Shown here: positions 12,901 through 24,754 of the stretch, piece after piece
Layout of the letters: every line of letters begins with the position of its first letter
How positions within the stretch are numbered: position 1 is the stretch's first letter
Source: Pelobates cultripes
Lineage: Eukaryota; Chordata; Amphibia; Anura; Pelobatidae
Assembly (NCBI GenBank): GCA_933207985.1
Contig: OW240920.1
Coordinates: forward strand, 130,219,145-130,283,144
Reading direction: 5' to 3'
Length of the DNA: 64,000 nucleotides
Made by a program: the position numbers and the translations under genes
The notes under the pieces: model-generated
Told to the model about the DNA's origin: nothing
The model's database searches: none
What the model saw: the letters and a program-made list of their open reading frames with translations, nothing else

Positions 12901-15900
12901 AAATAACAATTAGACCAACATCCCCCAAAACAACAATTAGACCAACATCCCCCAAAACAACAGTTAGACCAACATCCCCAAGAACAACAAGTAGACCAAC
13001 ATCCTCAAGAACAACAATTAGACCAACATCCCCTGGGACAACAATTTCTGCAGTTACAGGAAGCAAAGACCATGCTGGCATTACTGCAGGGCCAACCACA
13101 ATTCCCTCTACCTTTGAGAAACTTACCTTAGTGTCACCAACTAATTACTCACTTTTAACCCCTCATCCAGACTCTCATCATAATATTCCTAGGAATTCCA
13201 CCAGCAGTATACCACCACAGAACATCTTATCGGTGGCCCCAACTAAAGACAGAGCAGATGAATCTCCATCCATTATTCTGACCTCAATACGTCCGGCTAG
13301 CTTCTCAACTGTGCCAGTGGCAGAAAGCAGAACAGAGTTATTGTCGGAAACCCTGTCTCCACCTTCTGAGGTCACCAGCCTTTTTATGTCTGAACATGGT
13401 GCAGAAGTGACCTCGGATCCTACATCACCCATTTTTTTCCCTTCTCCCTTGAGACTTCTCATTCTACCTGATGAAGAACTGTACCATGAAGTCACATTAC
13501 CAACATTTGTGGAGTCCCTGCATCCGCCTCCCATGTATAGTTTATTAGAGGAGGTCTCAGGTATGTTAATTTATGCAAAAGTTTAAATACCCATTTAACG
13601 TGGGCACATTTTTAAAGGAACACGCCAAGTACCATAGCCCCTACAGCACGCTGTAGTGGTTATGGTACTAGGAGTTCCCAGACGCCTCCGCAATGTAAGC
13701 ATTCAAAGCATTTTATATCCATTTATACATCATTGCACATATTCAACACACACAGAAAGTCAACATTTCAATCACAAGCAGCTGTTAATGGGCTCCCAAC
13801 ATGACAGTAGGTCAAACCGTCACAATGGTGTCTTTCGCCTGTGAAGAGAGAAGCCAAGCATTATATTCAGAGCACTCAGGATTTAAAAGAAAAATTAAGG
13901 TAAAGCACATTTGCTCCTGTACTCCATTTAGTATTCCTCCTTTCAAAGTAAGAAGAGAGAGAAGTGTGTTCCTTCTATAAACATAAAAGGAACGGAATTC
14001 CACTGGGAAGAGCAGGAAAAAAAACAATTTTGAACATCTACACAGCTACAACTACACAGCACTCCATAGTGTCTTTGATTCGGGTAATACGTATATTTCT
14101 TGCTTCCTTGCAGGGTAGCACTATTACCTGTTGTAAGTAAATTGAGGTCATTTCTAAGCACTGCATTTGTTAGCGACTCACCGAGTAGAACTATAAGGGA
14201 AGTCTCTTTTCTTTACCTTGATAGACATCGCAGAGATACATAAAGAGTAGCCAGAACGTTGGCAATAGTGCAGGCTGACTCCTAGTGATCACTGCACAAC
14301 TGACACATGGCTGTGGTCACTACACCACCATTTTTAATCAGGAATTTCCAGAAAATTAGAATGGTGGTCTGACAACCCTACTCTAAAAGGTCACGCAAGG
14401 CTGGCATGACCCATTCTGTTTGTAATGCATTATATTAATGAATTGAAATGATAACACATTGCACCATATATGTATGGATACTGCTGGTGCACCATCAATA
14501 CATTAAATGTTTTATATGTATGGGAGGATCATCACAATCAGGGACCAGATTAAAATGTCCAGCTCTCTATTTGACTTGATAGAATATAGATTAAATGTTA
14601 AAAAATTTAGGGAGTAAGCATTTTGTTCTTACCTCACGCGGAAGCACTGGCAAGGTCTTCTATAAATTCCCAGAAGTCCACTTGAAATTTCTATTCTGGA
14701 CTTCTGAAAAACTCTTCTTCAGCAAGAAGTCCACTGAGCTCAGTCATCTAATGGTTCTGAGGTCATGCAGAATTCCTCACTGTTCCATTTCCACCTTTTT
14801 TCTCTCAATATAATTACTGTGGAACGTTTACTAGAGATGGTCATATATAGGGATTGCCACTGGGTCTGGGGTGATAGGTTTCCAACTGGAGATTCAGACC
14901 TGTTGTGTGAAGTGGTCCGTTCCTTCTCCTCCAACAATAGGAACCACCACTGAAATCCTTGCCCATGATGAAAAAGGTATTGATCCCTCTGCCCACTCCT
15001 CCTTCCAAGCAGGTATCAAGCCCTCTACCTGTCCTTTATCCACGTAAGAAGCAATGTCTCTTTATTGCAACGCTGCCTTTGCAAAGTTAGTTTTGACTCA
15101 CAGACCGAACAGGTCATCAGACTCTGTAGCAGTAACCCACTGTTTGAGAGCAGCGCAGATCGAAAACAGGTTTTTAAACTTTTTCACTGGACTGCCTGAA
15201 AAAAAAAACAAGGCAAGATACATAGTATCATACAGAAAAGCACATTTTTTATTTATTAATTAATGCAAAGATTTGGTCTCAGCAACAGCCATACCTTATT
15301 AAAGGGACACTACAGGCACCCAAACCACTTCTGCCCAATGGAGTGGTCTGGGTGCCAACTCCCACTACCCTTAACCCTGCAACTGTAAATATTGCAGTTT
15401 TCATAAACTGCAATATTTACCTTGCAGGGTTAACTCCTCCTCTAGTGGCTGTCTCCAGTAAGTCTACTGGACAGCCACTAGAGGGCACTTCCTGGTTCAT
15501 AGCACAGATTTGTGAGGACCTCCACACTATGTGAGGACCTCCAGCATCGCCCATAGGGAAGCATTGAAAGCATTTTTTAATGCTTTCCTATCTGGAGGTC
15601 TCACCCCACCGGCGGCCGCGCATGCGTAATCGGTCTCCCCCGTCGGATGACGGCGGGGGAGGAGCGTGGGCAGATCCTGGACCAGCGCCGCGGCAACCTG
15701 GGATGGGGGGTGGGAGGGAGAGGGGAAATGCAAACCCCTTCAGCAACCTGGGATGGGGGGTGGGAGGGAGAGGGGAAATGCAGTGCCAGAAAAACGGTTT
15801 GTTGTCCTGGCACTGGAGTGTCCCTTTAAACTCATCGTGACACTTGCCGAGAGAAAGTAAAATGTATACAAATTAGGGGACACAAAACAATTAACCATGC

Positions 15901-18900
15901 CTTTTAAACAAGTAATAAATTAAATGGGCACAGTATTTTACATTAAATGGCCCCTTTGGTGAACTGGCAATGAAACTAATTTGCATAATGTATATAAAAC
16001 TCACCCATTGCCAATTTCACCAACACCAACCATGTGGAGCTCCTAGAAAAGAGGGAGATTAGGATAGAAAAGAGGTACAGAGGGATTTGGGCCCAAAATA
16101 GGGACTGTCCCTCCTAAATAGGTACACTTGGGAAGTATGCAGTTTACATTTCATTACAATTAATGTTCGATGTAGTGTACAAACTCCCCATTGTTCATAA
16201 TGACGTAGTTTGAACAAAAGCTCTCTCTAACAAAATGTATCTTATGAGTAAAACACACCTATATTTAGCAGTGTGCTCCTCTTGTTTTTGAGCATACATT
16301 TAAATACATAACATTACTGGAATATTTTATTAATGCTGATCTTTTCGATTTGCAGGGGAAACAGAAATGTACGATTCAGATGGTAAGGCCCAGCCTCCTC
16401 GACCTTTTTTTTTAGCTATATATAATTTTGTATTTAATGATGCTTAAGAACACGTGTCCCTAGACAGGTTACTGATTTTGGGTCCCCCTGTCTAACCCCT
16501 GGACACTAGGTGGCTGGCTAAGGTCACCATATGATTAATTGTACTCTGTGCCTAGATGCTGTCCATGCACTTTGACTAATGTAAGCACTTTACGGCCAGT
16601 CCATTTGATGTACTGTAAATGGGCACTTGGACCGTGCAGATGGCATTTCAGCAGCGCTCTCCACATGGTCCTCAATTTGGGGAGCTGGTCAGAAAGGCTC
16701 TCCAGCAGTCACCCTGGCATGCTGTATGCCAGGCAGACAAAACCATTTCCAGATAGGCCTGCCCAATATTGCAATGCCCACTTAGGTCCTGCACATCAGT
16801 CCCGTTCTCATGTCTACGAATGTTTTGAGGTATTAGTACTGACATTTGTGAGAAATAGCAATGTTTATATTTGTCAGTCTATGTGCCTCTTGTTGTTGTC
16901 AAGCTACTAGAAGCACTTCCTAATGAAGACTGTAAAAAATGTACATTCTTCCTGTTTAGCTTCATGACGACACTGGATGCGGTTACATAGTTATGTTTCT
17001 CAACGACTGTTGCGCATGTGCAGTGCAGCATTTAATGTTTTTGGTTTTTTTTGCAGTGTTTACATTATAGCCTAGTGATAACTCCACTGGCAACTCCTAC
17101 ACTGTGACTGATATTCAGTGTCTCCACCCTCTGCATGGAGACACTGAACTTTCCTCATAGAAATGCATTGATTTAATTCATCTCTATGAGGAGATGTTGA
17201 TTGGCCAGGGATGGGTTTGACTTGTGCTGGCTCTGCTCCTGATCTGCCTCCTTGACAGTCTCAGCCAATACTGTACATTGTGATTGGCTCACAGAATCTA
17301 TTTTGATGATGTCAGCTAAGCAGGCAGATCAGGGGCAGAGGCAGCAGCTGCAGACTTGAATACAAGTAAGATTTTACTATATTTAGGGAGGCAAGGGGAG
17401 GAGTCAGATGGTGCTTTTAACACTAAAGGGTCAGGAATACATGTTAGTGTTCCTGGCCCTGTAGTGTTCCTTTAAGCTCTATTTCATAGGGAAGTAAATG
17501 GTGTTGCAAGAGTCTAAAAATGAGACTTCCCGGTCTCCCTTTGCAATCCATAACTTAAAGGGACACCATCACATTAACACAATGGGACAGGCGTCCATTC
17601 ACTATTGTTCTAGAGAGAGCTACATAGTTGTCTATCGCATAGGGGACATTTATAATAAAGTGATGGTACAATCGTAAACTGCAGGGAAATTAAATATGGA
17701 AAATTGAGATATATGATCTTTTAGTTTCCTTACCCATATTTTGGTTTCCTTACCCACATTTTATTTTTCAGACCTTTTGTATCAAAAAAGTTTTGATGAC
17801 GATGAAGATTTTGATAGTAAGTATTTGTACCATCAGCTGGTAGTAGGTGGGTTGTGAACATTGTTTCATGTAATTATAATGTATCCTCACATGAGAATGA
17901 ATTTAATCCATCATAACAGCAGAGTTATTCACTGAAGTGAGAATTGTTCGGGAATTCAAAGTGGATTCCAAATTTAAGGACAAAATAGCCAAAACTGGAA
18001 AAATTCTCCAACTGAGCTATGTTTCTAGTTTGCCTACTTTGGCCTTAAATTTCAATTCATGTTGAATTCCTTAGAATTCTCACTTGAAGTGAATAAACCT
18101 GAATGGCTATTACTAGAGTAAAGATTCTCATAATATTTTAAAAAATAAATAAAAACAAATTTTGTGTGTCATAAAGTCCCCCCTTTCATGCTGTGGAATC
18201 AATATCTCCATGGGACATTCTCGTGCAGGTTCGGCGCAAACAAAGTGGCACAGGCAGCCACCTTAGGGCACACCAGGCCGGGGAAGCACAGAATCCGAGT
18301 GACTGGCAGGAGGGAAGCACACAGCACATCGCTCCCCCTCTAGCCAGTCATAGAATGTAGTGTGGCTGAGCCACGGACTGCGGTAGAGGAGCTTCTGTAA
18401 CCTCTACACTCGTGTTATCCAACCCAATCCTCATAGACCACCAACAGTCCAGGATTTATGCATTTCCCTGTTTTATTCCAATGGAGATACTGATAAGACC
18501 TGGACTGTTGGTGGTCCATGAGGACTGGGTTGAAAAACACTACTTTAGACAGTCTGACAGGAAGTGCTCACAGAAAGCACCAAACAGCTTCCTGTCAGAC
18601 CGGGTAGAGGAAATAGAAGATCTTCTACTGCGGCTCAGCCACGCTACAGGTAAGCTGGCAGGGGGGTGGACAGAGAGACCTCAAAGGGGAAGGGGGTACA
18701 AAGAGAAAGACAAGGGATTAGGGGGAAACATCCAGAGCGGCTGGGGGAAGACAAACAGACACAAATGGGCTGACGGGAGCAAAGGATAAGGTGGTGAGAG
18801 TTAGAGACACACAGAATGACTAGGGGGATGAAGACACATAGAGGGGGTGAGAAAGGGGAGAAAAAGATACACAAAAAGGGCTGTGGGGACAAAGCACAGC

Positions 18901-21900
18901 ATCTTTGCCTGTGTAGCCAAAAATCCTTGCACTGGCCTTGTTCTCGTGCTGCCTTCTTTTAAGGACCCCCTGGGAAACAAGTAATAGTAATGCTGTCAGA
19001 CCTCTTTTTAACAGTTTGTCCAATGCAACATGCTCTATATGACAACTATATGTGACCTTCATATTTTCTCTCTTAAAGTGCTGCTTTCTGGTGTCCCTGG
19101 ACTTCAAACTTTCATGTCTTCAGGTGAGTTTACATTTTCTGTTTCATGTTGAACTCTTTTTAATTAAGCCGAAATTGAAAGAGTACACATATGTGCGTGT
19201 TTGAGAGACCAACTGTAGCGTTGACATGTCCTAAGTTTTTCCTTTAATTTATATCACCGTATTATTGACTTTGGAAAATTACTTGATGTAGAGTGGTCAA
19301 CTCTGGATTTACAGCTCGGAAGCAACAAGTGTATTTTCCGGATATATGGTGACAATACAATAGAGATGTACTCTTACCATGGGACAAGCATCTGAAATAA
19401 AAAATTAACATAAAAGTTCCTCCCCCAACAGGTATAAGACACAAACCTGCCATGGACCCTCAGTTCTTTTTCTTGTGCCATCAGGAACAGACGGCATCTG
19501 GAATTTGTGGTGAGGCACATGGGTTTCTGCCAGGGGGATCCGGCCTGATAGCCTCCTAGGTAGAGAGCTAAGTGGCCTGCGTGCATCCTGCAGGACTAAT
19601 GGAGCAGGTATGTTTCACTTGCTTTATGCTGGCAAAGCAAAGAGGAGGTCTCTAGCGGCAACAAGTCACTGCCCGAGTGAGATGCATGCACACAGCACTG
19701 GAACGCACGCCCAGGAGGTAATGCGTTCCACTGGAGTTCTGACCGCACTACTGCGCATGCCCGTTCGGAATTCACGGAAATAGCGCCAAATTTGAATGAA
19801 TGCTGCCTATTTAAGCTGTGCAGATCCAGGTCCAGCATGGATGCTTGACAGGAAGGATCTCACATGTCATCAGCCCCCCACACGGGTCAGAGGTTTTAGA
19901 GGTGAGATTTTTCAGTCTCTGATCTTTAAGACCTCTTAAATTTACTTACATTTTCAACAATTTCATAATTGCTTTACATTTTGCAGATATGTCTGCTCCT
20001 GTCTCTCCAGATATTATGGATAAAGACAAGGTGCCTGCTCCTACTGCTAAAAAAGCCAGTTATAAGTTGTAGTGAATGCTCCACACCACTACCAGATGGT
20101 ACTTAAAGGAAAATCTGCAACCACTGTTCGTCCTTATCACTGGAAAAGTCCAAGCAACAGGACATGGTCATTCTTATCTTGGTTTCAAGACAATCTGGCC
20201 CAGCCATTTGAGTAAAAGATTCTGCAAAGTTGAATGTAACAGCACCCGTTAAAGCTACAGCCAAACAGAGGCAAAAACGGAAGAGATCTTCTTCTAGATC
20301 AGAGATGTTCTATGTCTTCCTATTCAGAAACTTCCAGCGATTCTTCTGTGACAGAACTCCGTTTCCCACATGAAGAATTAAGAAAAATGTAATAAGGAAG
20401 TTAATGTTGCCGTCTCAGAAGAAACATGAGATAAAGCAAGTAAAAAAAGCTTTTCCTGTTCCACAGCAGATTACGGAGCTTAAGTACAGAGAATGGAAAA
20501 ACCCTGAAAAAAGGGGGTTTATTTCCAGGCATTTCAAGAGCATCATAACGCTGCAAGGAGAAGACAAGTGGGAAGACTGGCCAGTCGTTAATGGACAAGT
20601 TGCTCAGTTGTCTAAAAAGACCATTATACCGATTGGAGAAGACTCTGGATCTAAAGACCCTATAGATAAAAGGGCTGAAACGTCCAGCAGACGAGCATAT
20701 CAGGCAGCAGGATTTCACGCTAAAGCGGCATTGGCAGGAGCTTCAGTGGCTAAAGCTCAGTATTATTGGATTTAGGGATTGGAAGATAGCCTGATAGAAA
20801 ACCAGGACAAAGATCTCTCTCACCTGTTCCACAATTTGAAGTTATCTTATGATTACCTGCTAGATGTTATCACAGAGGTGATTAAACTTTCTGCTTGTGT
20901 CATGGGCCTGACATCTGTAGCCCGCAGGGCACTTTGGATTAAAGCATGTGTGGCTGAAACGGCCTCAAAGTCTGCACTTTGTTGTGAACTGCCTTTGGAG
21001 AGGAAGAAATTATTTAGTTCTCCTTTGGTAGAATTAATCAGACAGATGTCAGAAACCAAAAAAGCTTTCCATCAGGACAGGAAGTATTCCTGGAAGCCCA
21101 GATACAAAAACTTCCAATACAAGAACCGCAGGGGGTATCAAGAAAAACCCAGGTCTTTTCATCAACAAAAGGAAAGATCCTAAGTTTGATGCAAACAAAG
21201 ACTTCAAGACTGACAGAGCAAAAAGATTCTGATGCCATACGAGTAGGCAGACGGATACAACAATTTGCTCACAGATGGAGAGAGACCACTGCAAATCCAT
21301 GGATTTTGAATCTAGTTGCAAAAGGATACAAAATAAAGTTCTTGGAAGTACCAAGACCAAAAAAAAACAAAACAAACCAAGCTCTATTCTCCGCTATGGT
21401 TACTCTTTTAAAGAAAGGTGTTGTAGAAAGAGTTCCAAGAGCCCAGCTATATCAGGGTGTCTACTCTAGGCCGTTTCTGGTCCCAAAACCAGATTTGTCC
21501 TTTTTTCCCATTATGGATCTAAAAAGGATTTGAAAGATGCCTACCTTCACTTTCCTATGGACGTTGGCTCAAAAAACTACCTGCAATTTGCCATAAGAGA
21601 GGGTCATAAGGTTCATCACTTTCAATTCAAAGCTCTTCCATTCGGTCTTACCTCAGCTCCCAGGATTTTTAAAAAGGTTCTCGTGCATATCACAGCCTTC
21701 TTAAGGGTACAAGGTATCACGGTTGTTACATACTTGGACGACTGGTTCATAAAGGCAAAATCAAGAGACGCACTAGAGACGGATGAGGATTACACACTAA
21801 AAATCCTGGAAAGAACATGGTTAAGTAATAAACCTAGGGAAATCTCATCTGCATCCCACAAGGTAAATTCAGGGTCTATGTTTTTTTAGATCAAGTCAGA

Positions 21901-24691
21901 CACTCCTACGGGAAAAAGAAGAAAGATAAAGAAGCTGACAAAAGAACTTCAGAGAGAGCCAAAATGCTCTGTGAGGAAAGCTATGCAGGTGTTGGGACAC
22001 CTCACTTTCACTATCCCAGCAGTAAAATGGGCCAGAGCAGAATCAAGGCCTTTGCCGTGGGAAATTCTTCTAAAATGGTCAAAGAAAGAAGAAGACTTGG
22101 ATTATTTACTAAACATTTCAGATCCTGTAAGAAGACAACTAGATTGGTTGCAAAAGACCAGTTTCATGTCAGAAGGTCTATCAAAAAAGCCAAAAAGGTC
22201 ATAATCACCACAGATGTTTTGAATACAGGTTGGGGTGCTCACTTGCAGTATCACTTAAGGCAAGGTACATGGTCAGAAGAGAAAAAAAAGGGAATCCTCA
22301 GATTACAAGGAGTTGATAACCGTTTTATATGCTCTTCATCAGTTCAGAGATCTCAATATGGGGAAAACTGTGAAAATTCAGTCAGACAACCAGACTAGGT
22401 GTCTTACCTGAACAAACAAGGGGGCACAAGGATAAAAAAATTGCACTCAAGTCATCTAGAAGACATATCCGCTACTCATATAAGAGGAATAGACAATGTT
22501 ATTGCAGATGACTTAAGCAGATCAAGATGGTCCCAAAACGAGTGGTCTCTAAATCCGGTCATTTTTTATCAGCTGGTGAAGATATTCGGCCTGCCAGTCA
22601 TCGATCTAATGGCAAGAAGGTCAAATACAAAGGTGAAAACATTTGCTTCACTCTTCAAGGCAGACATGCCTCTGGTTCTGGATGGGCTGTCAATCAAATA
22701 GGACTTCAGTCTGTCATACATATTTAAAGACAGGTAACACAAAGGTAGGGTAGGGCTGCGCCACAGTACAACAATAAAATGTAGGTATATGTATTTATAG
22801 TTCCAAGAGTCTTGTATAAGGTACTTGAAATCAATAGGGTCTTTGGAGCCAGAAGATAGAGATATTTGCACTTTGCAGATGTTCATATATACAGAGAGGG
22901 GCGATAAGAAAGGAAGAGGCGAATAGTGCATTAAGTCTCACTGGGTATAGATAAGACAGTAAAATAATAGGGTTACACTCATATTTAGTAGAGCTTAAGC
23001 CAGCTCTGGTGTGTATAGCGTACAGGGGTACAATCCCTACTTAAAGCATATAACGTGAGTGTTCTTAATGATGAAGGTGTTGGGGACCCAAAATGACAAA
23101 ATAAAAGGCAACAATAGTGCTCTTAATAACATATAAATAGTCGGTAAGATATAATAAAAATTAGACTCACAAAAGATAGAGCAGGCTAACTGCTCTATGG
23201 CAACAGCATCAGTGGTATGATCCCCACCTGGGATTCTTTGGAGTAGAGGAGGGTAAAAGTTTTTGGTGCCATGTTGTTTTAAGAATAAAATAATATAATA
23301 GTAAAAGATAGTGGCACAAATAAAAAAGTGACCAAAATCTATTTATTAGCTAAAAAAACAATTGCAAACATCCAAACACGTTTCACCATAAGAGGCTTTA
23401 TAAATGGAGTAAAAACATTCAACCTGGCATGTTAAGGTTTATATAGGTATAAAACAAATTAAAATTGGTGCCAAAATTGCTTCGTCCAATAATAGAGCAG
23501 AATATGTAAGCATATAAATAACAACATAAGAAATCTAAATATTTGAAGATCTAACATTAGGGAATCCAAATATACACAATTTTATATAAAACAAGCATTT
23601 AATAGGTTTATTTTCGGCATTGATTGCTGAAACACGTCATGCGCGTCATCAGCTCGTCATAATTGCCCGGCCGCTATGCCTTATGGGGGCTGTAGTACTG
23701 GGATAGTAAACTACTCTGGAAAGATGGCTCGTGGACACTATTAAATTAGCTTATTCTTCATCAAATTTGCCTTTGCCTACCTCCTTGAAAGCTCATTCTT
23801 CGAGAGCCATGGCTGCTTCCTGGGCCGAAAGAGCACAAGCTTCACCTGAAGATATCTGCTTCGTCAAGCATTACAGACTAGACGTATTCTCTGCCTCTGA
23901 TGCTGCTTTCGGACACAAGGTGTTAAAAGTGGTGGTAGCATGATTCCAGCCCATAGCTCTGGGATCTCGATATATCCCTATTGTAATGCCACCATATGTC
24001 AGGAAAAACTGCAATCTTACTCACCATAAATTCCTTTTTCCTTAATATGGTAGCATTACATCACTCCCTCCCTTTATTAATACAATTTGATATTTTTGCA
24101 GTATTCAGTCTGTGATGTTTTATTGGGACGTACTGAGGGTCCATGGCAGGTTGGTGTCTAATACCTGTTGGGGGAGAAACTTTTATGTTAATTTTTTATT
24201 TCAGATGCTTGCCCCATGGGAAGAGTACATGCCTATTGTACTCTATTGTACTGATCCTTTTAAAACAAGATCAAAATGAATTAGAGGGTCTATTAAATAG
24301 TGGGTTGGACATGGGAACAATGGTAGATACAACTAATGAACCGCTATACAGGTCATGTTGGTGCAGCATTCTTTAAAATAATTCTATAGCCAAATGCCCA
24401 GTGGTTTAACGGGAAAAAATACCAGTTGTCCTTGGTCAATAGCTGTTCTAGACCAGTTCACAGCAATGAGGTTCTGGATCGTACAAATTATTTCTCCTGC
24501 ATTTACAATTAATTCTCATTTTATTAATTTTGATCTTCTTCTGTTGTCTAACAGTTGATGGAGACCCACATTTTGTAGTGAATCTACCACGTAGCCAAGA
24601 AAAGCTGTGTTTTACTTTAGACGGACGACCAGGGGATATTCTGCGACTTGTTTCAGATTCTTCTACAGGTATAAAAAAATAATAATAAAAA

Positions 24692-24754
<63 letters not shown>

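Larger units (their letters stand above)
19357..24240 (+). mobile_element. Decayed DIRS-like tyrosine-recombinase retrotransposon
   Basis: Inverted terminal repeats at 19357-19463 and 24134-24240 bound a coding remnant. A gag-like region runs to about 21183. RT follows, with PFLVPKP at ~21475, [15 protein letters not shown] and the catalytic YLDD at ~21735. A segment resembling RNase H ([13 protein letters not shown]) is near 22210. The end of a tyrosine recombinase ([29 protein letters not shown]) is at 23780-23910. Stops, frameshifts and an internal deletion in the RT are present. About 1 kb (22735-23700) of unrelated repeat replaces most of the recombinase. It sits in an ITIH6 intron in the same orientation as the gene. 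Confidence 0.9.

Noticed and set aside
12647..13099. 150-codon antisense frame rich in Val/Leu/Gly repeats
   Set aside because: It is the complement of the Thr/Pro repeat of ITIH6; no splice, start or family evidence.
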